DNA from: Arctopsyche grandis
Taxonomy: Eukaryota > Arthropoda > Insecta > Trichoptera > Hydropsychidae
DNA length: 64,000 bases
NCBI RefSeq assembly: GCF_051622035.1
Contig: NC_135365.1
Span: 5,812,001-5,876,000 of the forward strand
Reading direction: 5' to 3'
The notes under the pieces are model-generated. The model was not told the DNA's origin and ran no database searches. It saw only the letters and a list, made by a program, of their open reading frames with translations. A program made the translations under genes and the position numbers. This document shows, piece after piece, positions 53,166-64,000 of the stretch. The stretch's first letter is position 1, and every line of letters begins with the position of its first letter.

Positions 53166-54642
53166 ACGATGTGTGGACCATGAGGAGAGTGGGAATGGAC
53201 ATTTATCAAAAATTATAATTTCACTTATAGGGGCTAAATTTAAAAATTACTTCTTCAATTAAAATGACAATTTAAGAATTCCATTCACTGCCCAATACAC
53301 AAATTTGGCAGCTAATTTGCCCATTTGATGAATAAAGCAATGGGCTTGCACTTTTCATGAATTCGACAATTTTTGTCAATTTCAAGCAATAGGCAAGTTC
53401 ACGGATTCGATATAACATATGCATACCTATATAAATAAATAAAGATAAAATTGATAATTCTTACAACATCCGTATTGCACATATTATTAAAGCCGTTTTT
53501 AATGTCATAGAAGTGATCTATACAGCCTTCAACTTCAGGTCATCCCCAATTACTACAGCCTGAAAGACTCTTTCGTCAGTTGTCCAACTAGATTGCAATA
53601 AATCAACTGCTATTTTTTTAAATCCACAATGTATGTACATGTATAATAACAATTTATTATTATGGTTCAATAGTTCAAACATATTATGAATTAAACACAT
53701 ACATATATCAAAGATGAGAATTCTGCACGTTCCTGTTATTATACATAGTACATATATCATGTTAATTCTACAATCACGAGTGTGCCCTAGCCTTTATTCG
53801 CGTAATTACGTCATCCACCCTCGATCAAACAATATTCACATTTCCGTATGAAATGCGTGTTCACGCATAATGAATAATGTATAATATTATTTTTGTTCGT
53901 TCGTTTGTATGTAAATAGATCACTCGTACCTAATGTTATGGCAAATACTTCAACACCCGTTTCGAGTGTGTAATTAATTTTTACGATGAATTGGTGTGTA
54001 GTTATTTTTATATTTTTTTCATTCTATGTACATATTATGTATTTTTTAATACTTTGTCATATTACGAAGGTCACATCCGGGTATAAAGTGGCATAACATC
54101 CGCGCTAAAGTGAGACACTCTGTACATTTGAGTCACAAGTCAATTTATTCGCCCTAAAGTCACCCGAACAATGGTCTTGAGGTGCATTGCATTTTTGCAA
54201 AGTGACGATTCATCATAATAAGCTTTACTTTTGAATATGTGTAAAATATGTATATATGTACATACATACATACGTGAATAATTTCGCTTGCATGTTGCAT
54301 GTGTATCAGAAAGGACAAACGAGGTTATAAATTAAAATTTTACCCAGAATTACATATGTACATATTATGTATTGAAGTTTTCAAAGTAAAGCCAGGTTAA
54401 TAACCTGTTGTCTATATGTGAAAAAAATTTTCAAATGATAAAACATCATGCTTACAATACAATGCCTAAACATGTGATAGATCTGACTCAAACTATCAGC
54501 TGATTCATGAGATGCATACTCTCAAAAATTAATTGTTTATTGAACATAATATATTGAAGTGGCAAGTAGACATGTATATATGTATAATAGTTCTTAAACA
54601 GTGGTATTTGACTTTTGGCACTTTGCTTTATCAGCCATGATT

Positions 54643-55248
54643 AGGGATTGCATTACTGGTTTACCGCCTTACCAATTTACCGGTAATTATCTAAGATTTC
54701 GCCATCGGTAATTACCGTTATGCAGGCATATTATTGCATTAAAATAGATACATGAAAATGGCGTATTGTGGATTAAGTCTGCAATTTGTTTATTTTCGGT
54801 ATGAAATGTCCAACGTGACTAAATTTTAATCGAGATGAATACGTGGTATGCCAAGCATTAGGCAAACTCAACAATTCAATTATTTGTTGTTGTAGGTCTT
54901 GAAGTTTTTTATAGTGGTAACATTACGAGCCTTCTGTCAATTTGACAGTTCTCTTGTAGCACCACTGATGAAGTGGCTACACTGACGCATGCTTAGAAGT
55001 GGCAACACAGACCAACCAAGTCGTAAAAATGCCATCAGATTCTTGTTTCAATTATGATAATTAATTATAATGAATGGACTTTATGTACATATTTATATGA
55101 CACTGTTCATTTTTAATTTCGGTTCAATCTAGGCTAACGTTTTTAGGAAAAGTAGCCAAATACAGCTAATCCACGTGTATTTTCTGTTTCATTTACACAT
55201 TTAAACCGGTAAACCGGTAATTGGAGAAATTATTTAAATTGCAATCCC
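54643..55248. mobile_element. TIR element with GGTAATTACCGG motifs
   Basis: AGGGATTGCATTACTGGTTTACC at the left is mirrored, with a gap, by GGTAAACCGGTAATTGG and TTGCAATCCC at the right. The ends resemble hAT ends, but the 8-bp flanks match poorly. Confidence 0.55.
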
Positions 55249-55678
55249 GAAATTATATTGTTTGCGGCTAAAATTATATTGTTTTGTAATGTACATATTT
55301 GCATATATATATATAGTCACAAAAATGTACTTAAGTGTACATATGATTCAGGGTGAACCAAGGTGAATCTTGTTTATGTTTATTACTCACGGACTTGTTT
55401 TCAAATTCATGCAAATTGATTAAAATACGCTTAATTGATTTTATTTGTGTTGTATTGGATTCTTACACAGTAGTGTAAAATGCGTAGTACATCAAAGACG
55501 TTCGCATTAAAATTTGTTACACGAATTTCATTGTATTGTATTTTATATACAGTACACATGTCATCTGATCAAATATTGATCGAAATATAAAAAAAACGTA
55601 AGCATAAAGCATATAGCTGTATATATTTTTTACCATTTGAAAAGTTTATTGAATTCGATTCATATTGGGTTAAACTGG

Positions 55679-56040
55679 GTTGACACGATGGTAGTAGCTT
55701 GGACATGTAACTTGGACGGTACTCGCAGCGTGGCAACAAGCGATCCAATCGTTTTTGAACGTTTTAAGGTCTGTTCATACCTATCCAGCACGACCCGTAA
55801 CCTATAGGTGTCCTGCAAGTGCGGATAGTATTCTTTGGTACATTATATGGACGTATTCATACTCCATTCGCGCATGCGCATTTACGCATTCATGCGCGTC
55901 CATATAGAATGTACTAAAGAATACTGTCCGTACTTGCAGGATACTTGCAGGATTCGGGTCGTGCTGAATAGGTATGAACAGACCTTTAGATGTTAGACGT
56001 TTCTCGTCCAAGCTACTTGGTCCAAGTAGCTTGTGTCAAC
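55679..56040. mobile_element. TIR element hosting an FB-B MITE
   Basis: GTTGACACGATGGTAGTAGC near the left and CCAAGTAGCTTGTGTCAAC at the right are inverted (AGTAGCTTGGAC / GTCCAAGCTACT). The FB-B MITE 55770-55990 sits inside. Confidence 0.6.
55770..55990. mobile_element. FB-B MITE, copy 2
   Basis: GGTCTGTTCATACCTATCC ... GGTATGAACAGACC, homologous to 16061-16278 throughout. Confidence 0.75.
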
Positions 56041-56184
56041 TCGGTATTAGGTTAGGTTTCGCGTGCCACCTGAAATTACGTATCGCTCATGCCACATTGT
56101 GTATTTATATATGAATATATGTACCTCATGTCTTTGCAAAAGCCAAACTTTAGATTTAAATTCCTCGTTCTTGGACCCAAAGCA

Positions 56185-56345
56185 CTTGATATTCAATACA
56201 ATCCATGTGGTGCTCACTGTAAATGGAATATTATATTTTTATTTATGTTTATTATTATTTTTTGTCTCATTATACAACTTTCTTTTTATATTTTATTCTG
56301 TATGTGTGCCTATTTAAATAAAATAAAATAAAATAAAAATAAAAA
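56185..56345 (+). mobile_element. LINE 3' tail, same family as 10400-11130
   Basis: TCCATGTGGTGCTCACTGTA, then the same tail as the minus strand of 10560-10400, ending in (AAATA)n. It marks the true 3' end of the family. Confidence 0.65.
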
Positions 56346-57364
56346 ACAAGCATAGATATATGTATGATATGTACGTTCCAAGATTTCAGGTAACTTTGGA
56401 GTAAGCAAACTTTAGATCTCGATTTAGATTTGCTATGAAGCTCTATAATACGTGATTTCTATCTTTCATAGCTGACCAATAAAAATTGCAAATTTTTCTT
56501 CCAAGTTAACCGAATCGTACCATTGCTTATTCTGTCAATTGTAATGATAAATGTACCCATGAAGTCGTGCGTGTGCATAATGCGTGAATCCTTTCTATTG
56601 CAAGAAGTATGCCCAATGAAGATTTCCTTTTTGCAAAATACATTATTGTCACATGCATTGTACACATGGACTATAAAATTACTTAGCATAACTAATAATA
56701 TTACCAAACGAAAGATCCATCATTATAACTTTAAAAACACTCCAGAGGGAGAGTTCTCAGATGTAAACGCATTCTGATTCTGATGAAACGATAGCTTATG
56801 ATGAAAGATTATTTTTTTTGGTTCTAAAAGTGTCAATGCCAAATTTCGTGCGAATCAAATTATATATTTACATGCATACATGTCAAACCCATGTGAGTGC
56901 TGAGATGTTTACTTTCACGTGTCAAAATGATCAGTCTATTATCAATAATTATCGAATAGATTATTTTTTTCAAATGTCAAACGTATTTTCACAATGTCAA
57001 TTGAATAATATATAAAAATTTGCAAACTGGTTTCATATTTTGTAACCCTAATTTCCCAACGTCACACAATGTAAATATTTTAACATTGGCTCTTACAGAA
57101 ACATATACATATAGTAAACATTATACGGGATAAATTTAATATATAATTAATTATGTAAATCAAGGTTAGATTTCATACATTAACATTCAATTCACGATAT
57201 TGTTATAATCACATATGTATCTTTGCTGAGAGGCATTGAAAAAAAATTTCGGTTGTGACCAACCCATGACTTTATCTATGTATTTGAGGAATATTAGAAG
57301 GTCACAAAACAATATTCGATATTGAACCGTACAGACACATTCACACATACCGGCAGCAAATTAC

Positions 57365-58410
57365 CGGGTACAAATTGAGCGCAAATTTATGGAAACTTCT
57401 ACAAAGTTCTACTTCCGGTTTTCGGATTTTGTTCAAAAATTTTTTATTACTTAAAATCAATATCAGTATTATACACATTAAATTTCAAGAAAATAAAAAT
57501 AATTTAAAAGGTCAAAATAAAATAATGAAATATTTAAAAAAAAAAATACTACATACTTTCGGTTTACAAATTCTGACCAAAACCTTATCAGCTCTAAGTT
57601 AGTACATATAAATTTTCAACTTGATACGTTTAGGGGTGTGGACAGAATAGTGACCACAACATTTTTGACCTTTCTAAGAGGATAAAATCCCACTTCCAGC
57701 TTATAAAATTTTGTGTTTTTTTTTTATTTCATCACATTGATACAAGAATAATATTTGAATTTTTTCACGAAGAGCACACTTGTTTAAGGGGTCAAAAAAA
57801 TAGTGGAAGAAAAATCTAACAAGAGTAAACTGCCACTTCCGGTTGATAGATACTTACCAAATTTTATACATAATTTAGTATTACGCTTAAACTTCAAGAT
57901 ATGAAATTTCAGTTCAATAAACCAAAAGGTTTCTGGGAAAAACATAAAATACCTCGATTCTCTAGAGTAAAAGTACTACTTCCGGTTCAGGTAAAAATAT
58001 TAAAAAAATATAAGGTTAAAAAATTATAATTTTATTGCACGTAAAAAATTTTCAGTCCGATTCAGTTAGTGGTTCGGGAGATAATTTAATTCAAAAACTT
58101 AAAAAAAGAGGACACTTACATAAAAGGACAGGTACCATTTCCGCTCATTTTAAAAATTTAAAAAAAATTTACGTCGTAGTGATAAGACTTTCAGTAACCG
58201 ATACCAAGTTTCAGTTCGATAGGACTAACGGTGTTTGAAAAATTCCCAAAATACACAGACACACACACACACACATTTTTTCTAGATCATGAAAACGTGA
58301 TCAGTAATCGATTCTGAGTTCGAATCAGTCAAAATCTCCAGTTCGAATTTTCGCATGATCACGAAACTTCATCTATTGTTACTATGCCCATAAATAAAGT
58401 AAAAATAAAA
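57365..58410 (+). repeat. Retroelement-like repeat with LINE tail
   Basis: 57365-57610 matches 5340-5580. 'acttccgg' recurs about every 120-150 bp (57412, 57692, 57835, 57979). The end (58125-58410) is the GATCATGAAAACGTGATCAG tail also at 28380 and 32695, after an (AC)n run. Confidence 0.6.
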
Positions 58411-58999
58411 AGTTAATATGTTACAGATTTTGACGCATTTTGAATAATAAAATGTTAAAGTAAACTTATAATGTTGATACATTTAAGTCCGGTTCTGGAA
58501 ATAAATCTAGTCCTTGATTTATAACCGCAATTTACTATCTCTATATACATACATATGTACATATGTATGTACATAAAAGTATAAAAAAAAGTAAGAAAAT
58601 AAAATTTAAAACCACTTATATTTATCATTAATTCACACATTTTTTTTTTCATAAAAAATGTACATATTTCTAGACGTGATGCAAAAAATAAACAGCCTCC
58701 GTATACAAATATGTAAGATATGCATACGTATGTATATAAGGACCGTGGCAAATTGCATTTTAAAATGGTAATTAGTGTGTATGCGCTAAAAAGGATTTTA
58801 GGAACCTCCCATCTTTTTTTTTCGCGGTACAAAATAAAACTTTAAACCAAAATATTTGATTTTAAAGTTTGTATACACATTTACTGCGCCGTTACACATT
58901 TTTTAAAGCATTTTTTTTTAATATAAATTAATATTGAATTCTGTCATCAGTTCTAACGGTGCTATGGTGCCATTACGGGTCTAATAGTGCCATAGTGCC

Positions 59000-59292
59000 A
59001 TTAACCCAAGGCGATACCTATGGCCAAGTTTGTAAATATATGAATTTATATATTATATCAATTTATAATATAACTATTATAAATTTGAAATATTATTCAA
59101 ATAAGGTTAGGTTGCCAGTTTGTTTGGAACCGTTTCAACAATGAAATCAGATAAATTGGCAAACTATGATAGGAAACGATCGACCTGTAGTTAGATGTAC
59201 CTATCCAAGGTCTGGTCAGCAGCATCGGAACAGGGATTGAACCCATCACACTTTAGTTGATTATACGCTAACCACTGAGCTATATTTGTGGT
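59000..59292 (-). repeat. tRNA-derived SINE, clearest tRNA head
   Basis: On the minus strand: box A-like TAGCTCAGTGGTTAGCG and box B-like GGGTTCAATCCC, well matched to pol III consensus, then the family body and a tail near 59000. Confidence 0.75.
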
Positions 59293-59799
59293 AGTAGATT
59301 TTTCTAATAGAAGTGAGTACTCACCCAATAATGTGTTCTCATTCAGAGACAATTTTGAATTCGGAAGGCCTTTCCAGTTTACTTTTACTTTTCTTTATTT
59401 TTTACCTAAGTAAAACTTTCAACAATTGCATTCCACAAATTTTCATTTCCAGTAGTGTTTTTTTAATATTTGAGCATTTTATTTATCCATCTGTCTTACT
59501 AGATATTTTCACTTCCGACATGATTATCAGCTAAGTGTTTTTTGATTCGATAACTACATACATACATATATGTGTTAGTTCAAGAATTTCTACAAAGTGA
59601 GTGAATTGATCGCAATCTTTTAATAAAAAACAATAACATTGATAATTTTTCACAGAAAATTTATTTGAAGTGTGATTATTACATAAAATTTTCACCTGCG
59701 ACACATTAAAAAACTCATTTGTGACTCATTTCAAATAATTTTGAAAGTCATTCTGGGATTTTAAAAGATCAAATAAAAACAAGCTTCATATAGTGTTTT

Positions 59800-59875
59800 G
59801 GTTACTTGAACCAAATTTTTGGATATTTGAATCAAATTTTGGGTTATTTGAACCAAATTTTTGGTCATAACGGAA
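59800..59875. repeat. 24-bp tandem repeat, three units
   Basis: 'ttgaaccaaatttttgg' occurs three times with small changes at about 24-bp spacing. Confidence 0.7.
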
Positions 59876-61148
59876 AAGAAGGTCCTTCCTTATGTTATAT
59901 TGTTTGAAAATTTGAATAACATTTAACAAAAATAAACATGATTTTTTTATTTCAAACGGGATTCCGGAAACCCACTAATACCAATAGAATGTCACCACTG
60001 ACTATAACGTGAGGGGAAAATGAGATAATGAGAATTTAAGCCTTCAAATTTCTTAAAAAATTTTCAACTTTCATTTTCAATTTGTTAATTTTATTTTAAT
60101 TCACGTTTTTTAAATTCAGTTTACGTTTTTAAACGTATATCAATTCAGTTTAAATAAAAAATGAGAAAAACCATACATGTTGACAGAATGTTTAATTTTT
60201 ATTTAATCAAAGTTAACTGGATTGCAGATATATTTCATGACCGCAAATATTTTAAAAATATATACATACATACATATGTAAATATATATGTACATACATA
60301 CATATATGCTGACCTTAAATAAATTACGGATCATTTCATTTGAGTGATACACCATTAAGGTAGGTTTTCAAGGTTTCGCATTAGCAATGTCGACAAAGGG
60401 CATTGCACCTCTCACTCTTATTAAAATACCGTATACCGGCTCGCTGAGTAAAAGTAATTTAAAGTCAGGAAATTGCTCACTTTGAGACCGTGATGTTCAT
60501 TTTTATAGTTTTCGTTTTCAATTATTATATATGAGAGCTGTCTATTTTTAAATGAAACGGTAAATTGTATACATCGCGTCCTTGGAGCGCAAAGTTGATA
60601 ACCCCGCAAAATCTCATTTTTCAGGGCAATGTTCTATACATATATTGCAATAAAACTGAAAATAAAATAAATCATAATTTTTCATAATTCATTCTAAGTC
60701 TCTATCAATTTTATATGGGTTTCTTTAATTTTTAATTCATATCAATATTTTTTAATAAAATTTCAACAGTTGATCTTGGAAAATAATCGATACATCATTA
60801 AGGCTCTGAAAATGTTTGTATCGAATTGTGGACTAATAACACTTGCGATAGTACATACATATAAAACTTACTAAATGACTAAAATATAATATATGTACGT
60901 CGAAAGTTGGCTTAAAAAACACAAAGGCAAAAACAGATAAACTAGACACGTTTTCGCAAGCACTAGAATTCCGCTGTGAAGTCGCCATAAGGGGATTACC
61001 GGGTCGAGTCAGTCAGAGTGCACGCGTACGTGCAGATGTCACACCTGATCCATCATTGTCAAAATTATAAAATAGGGAGAAACGCAACTGGAAGACATTT
61101 TTTACAAACAAACTATTATAAAAAAAGCTCTGCGTAACGTTGATCACT

Positions 61149-61269
61149 AGTCACCGGACCTAGAAGGTGCCGCGTATTGTTCAAAGGTTGTAAATGCATT
61201 GTTTAAGGTTTGCCGAACCTTTTTTACAAAGGATTTACAACAATGGAACAATGGATAGCACTGTGACTA
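61149..61269. mobile_element. FB-C MITE, copy 3
   Basis: AGTCACCGGACCTAGAAGG ... GGATAGCACTGTGACT; the core GTTGTAAATGCATTGTTTAA is shared with the other two copies. Confidence 0.7.
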
Positions 61270-62258
61270 TCCACCTCTATTGATCACAATTTGTTTGTGC
61301 CCCAATAGAATGCTAGTGAGCAATGGCGGATTTATTAATTATTTTATTTTATTAATAGAAAAATCAACAGACAACGGGATGTACATAGATATGTATAAAA
61401 AACAAATATTATAGGTTATTAACAGCAATCTAATACGACACCATTTAATTTAAATCATTTTCTGAAAACAAAAAGTTCATATTTGCACTTATTTATAGCA
61501 GAAATTTTAGCATCCTTACCTTGTACTTGGTGTACACATAACGTTTTGTTTTTATTATTTTTTCAAAATATCGCAGACGATAATTAAAGTCACAGTCAGA
61601 CGTTTATGCGCGCACGTACGCATTTCCGACGATGCTTTAAGCACGGTTAAGCTCAGTCACTAAACTAGGGTAGGGGTTAAGTTTGAAATGACCCTATTTT
61701 TGTAAAGCCTCGCCTCGGGCCCTTTGCGAAGTTTATAAATCCACCTGTGCAAGCCAGATGGGTTGATAATAAGAAAAATATGTGAATGTTACTCGTAACA
61801 GAGAAGAATGGAAGCAGATGCAGAACGGTTGTAAATGATGATAATGAAAGCTGTAGAAGGTCAAATTAACACCACCTACTTAAAAATTATATTTTCCGTA
61901 TTGAATTCCAAGAAGTTCAAATCAGTTCTAGTATAGTGAATGTCACACAGTAATTAGTCAAAAACTGTCGGAAAGCACCTAATGAAGGTCACCGATGTAG
62001 ACTCATTTACATTCACATTACTATTTACAACTGCTTAAATTTAATTGATTGGTTTTTAAAAATCTTATTGTTTCGTAAATAATCGATAAATGTCGCTCGT
62101 TGTTTTGTTTTCAAATAAATGAGACCGCGTGTGAATAAACTGTTCTGTCACGTTATTATCGCATCATCGAGTAAAATGTCAAGTTCAATTTGATACGTAA
62201 GCATTTCGTAACGCTCTTATTTTTATTATAATCACCGCTCACATTTATTTTGTTTCAG
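61270..62258. other. Region upstream of the right-hand gene
   Basis: No ORF with homology. 61620-61760 is locally GC-richer. It may contain the promoter and non-coding first exon of the gene starting at 62435. Confidence 0.35.
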
Positions 62259-62489
62259 ATTTCTGGTGGAGTGACAAAGAGAGAGTCTTTCGTCGAGAAG
62301 AGGAAAGTGTCCGAATATGAGATGAAATTTAGTGTTTTGTGAAAAAAATAAAATAAAAAAAAGTTCAATCGAAATAACAAATTGCGCTTGTGTTTTCTGA
62401 CCTCGTCTAGTGAAAGTGCTAACGAATTTCAAACATGAATTTGGAGTTCAACAACTTGACCTACACAGTGGTCAATCACAGAATTCGAG
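62259..62489 (+). CDS. First coding exon of a gene leaving the window (possible ABCG transporter)
   Basis: The exon follows 'tttgtttcag' at 62249-62258. After a 5' UTR it opens at ATG 62435 (context caaacATGAAT). The 18 codons begin MNLEFNNLTYTVVNHR and end at donor G/GTAAGA (62490), phase 1. 'LEFNNLTYTV' resembles the start of the nucleotide-binding domain in ABCG half-transporters. That is all there is to judge by, and no second exon was found before 64000. Confidence 0.4.
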
Positions 62490-62689
62490 GTAAGAAAGAT
62501 CATTATGTATGTATGTGTATATACATATGTATATATATATTACAGTGAAATTGTTATTGTCAGTGAAATTATAGTTTCACTGGTGAGATTATAATTTCAC
62601 TGAGTCAAGCAGTGAGTGTGTATGTAATAATAGAATTACGAATTCACGTCTAAATATCAGTGAATTTGTAATTCACGTCTTACTACCAA

Positions 62690-62755
62690 CCCTAACTTAA
62701 CCTAACCTAACCTAATCTTAAAAAAATAAGTGTTGGCTGCTAAGATATTATGATG
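62690..62755 (+). repeat. Telomere-like repeat, single arm
   Basis: CAACCCTAACTTAACCTAAC and GTGTTGGCTGCTAAGATATT, the same family as 53055-53165, lying in the intron after the partial gene's first exon. Confidence 0.7.
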
Positions 62756-64000
62756 TGTTGTATATAATGAATTTTTATATTATGATAAAATGAACATCCC
62801 TGCTGGCAGCTAAATAATAATGTCTTGCTTATAGAAATTAAGTATTTAGTTAAAAGTAATTTCATACAAAAATAGTCTCAACGACGGGTATACCAGGTAC
62901 TATTTATTGCCGCTAATTTTAATTAAAAGATGCAAGAACAATATCAATTTCTTGACTGGTATTTATCCTTTATTAGTCTATTAAAATATAAACTACGCTC
63001 GATGATGGCCCGCGCGGCAACCACTGAAGTACGGTGATGTAGCATCACGAGCACTCGTTCCATCACCAGTGGAGCCGAAAAGCTAGCATATTTATTTACA
63101 TTCTAATTCTGGTATCCGATTTGCAAGGCATCTTTGCACGGGAGGCAATTTGCATATTTATTTCACGACACTGCCTGAACTTCAGCCATCGCTGAATAGC
63201 GTCAAGACATCAGATGTCTTCTATATATGTATATTTTATCTAAAAAATATATCAGAAAAATGATATATAATGTTTGAAAACATCATATTTCAAGATCTAT
63301 GGTGTTGTATTATACGGGAAGGATATCGATTACAGTAAACTTTGTGGCAATATATCGGAACGAACGGCAAAAAGGGCAATTTTATAATTTGAAATGCAAG
63401 TTTACTATTTTCTAGAGACTTTTCGCCATTTTTTGGCGACGACTCGCAAGTGGGTCGCACTGTTAGATTGCAAATGCAGTAAGTTATCCCGTTATTCGAG
63501 ATGCGGTTAGAATGCCTATTGCAGTGTATAGTGAAGTTTTCCGCTAAAATAATTGCATTATTGCTAAAAATTGCGCGGGGACCAAGGCGTATTTTTTTTA
63601 CTTTTTCGAAAAATATCACCCGAAATACATTTTTTTAAGAACTTCATGATTTATATACTTTTTATGTTTATTGAAATTTCTCCATGGTTTCGCAAAATAT
63701 TTGAAAATGTATTACAAAACACAAATTCACCGTTTCCTATTAAAATTTGCTGAGTTAACCTGACTTAACAATTGTAGAAACAGTTCAACACATTTTTTTT
63801 TTTATTTCTGCTTTCTATTTTACCCACTCAAACGGCAACCGAAAATCATTGAATGAATTGAACCTTCCCTGAGAATTAACAAACAGAAAAACCATCATGA
63901 CTTAATTTTGAGCGAACATAAAGAAAAAAGGTACAATGACAAGTTAGTTAGAATCATTCAATTTACAAAGACTCACCCCCACTCCAAGGAAATGATGCGC
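62756..64000. other. Intron of the partial gene, no feature recognised
   Basis: A 109-aa minus-strand frame at 63619-63290 has no known domain. 63010-63100 is a GC-richer patch (cccgcgcggcaacc). No exon of the partial gene could be identified. Confidence 0.35.

Noticed and set aside
63290-63619. 109-aa minus-strand ORF as a gene
   Set aside because: No homology, low complexity at its start, and located within a probable intron.

Overview
The window is animal nuclear DNA: AT-rich, intron-containing genes with GT-AG splice sites, tRNA-headed SINEs, non-LTR and LTR retrotransposon remnants, and many fold-back MITEs. Short (TTAGG)n/(CCTAA)n tracts match the ancestral insect telomere repeat. A ZAD-C2H2 zinc-finger gene and a multi-CTLD secreted lectin of immulectin type point to an insect, most likely Lepidoptera or a close relative. 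The order is an inference.

Layout. (1) 601-2482 (+): a three-exon caspase. (2) 9101-12320 (+): a three-exon Cys-type glutathione peroxidase whose second intron holds nested repeats. (3) 12915-33597 (-): a chain of lectin exons that joins in one reading frame from a signal-peptide exon (33597-33540) through ten C-type lectin domains to a stop at 12915. Every intron is phase 1. The first four domains are two recent tandem copies of the two-domain block found again at 18020-19244. (4) 21447-23623 (+): a ZAD zinc-finger gene with 20 fingers, lying antisense inside an intron of the lectin chain. (5) 37395-42792 (-): WBP11, a splicing-associated proline-rich protein, rebuilt as seven exons. (6) 62435-62489 (+): the first coding exon of a gene that leaves the window, possibly an ABCG transporter. 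The 43-62 kb stretch looks intergenic and repeat-filled.

The gene models were built by hand from ORFs, splice sites and phase arithmetic. Each complete model gives a CDS length divisible by three. The GPx and lectin genes converge tail to tail near 12.5 kb, with poly(A) signals within about 60 bp of each other.

The most striking feature is the lectin gene. Its phase-1 exon pairs (one CTLD each) have been copied as a block, so the repertoire can grow without frameshift. The domains differ in sugar-binding motif (EPN, QPD or none). The copied block carries a GC splice donor absent from the parental copy.

Mobile DNA is abundant. It includes two hAT MITEs with perfect 8-bp target duplications, a MULE-like MITE nested in another with a 9-bp duplication, three LTR families, five tRNA-derived SINE copies, LINE fragments, and a fold-back family carrying telomere-like repeats.
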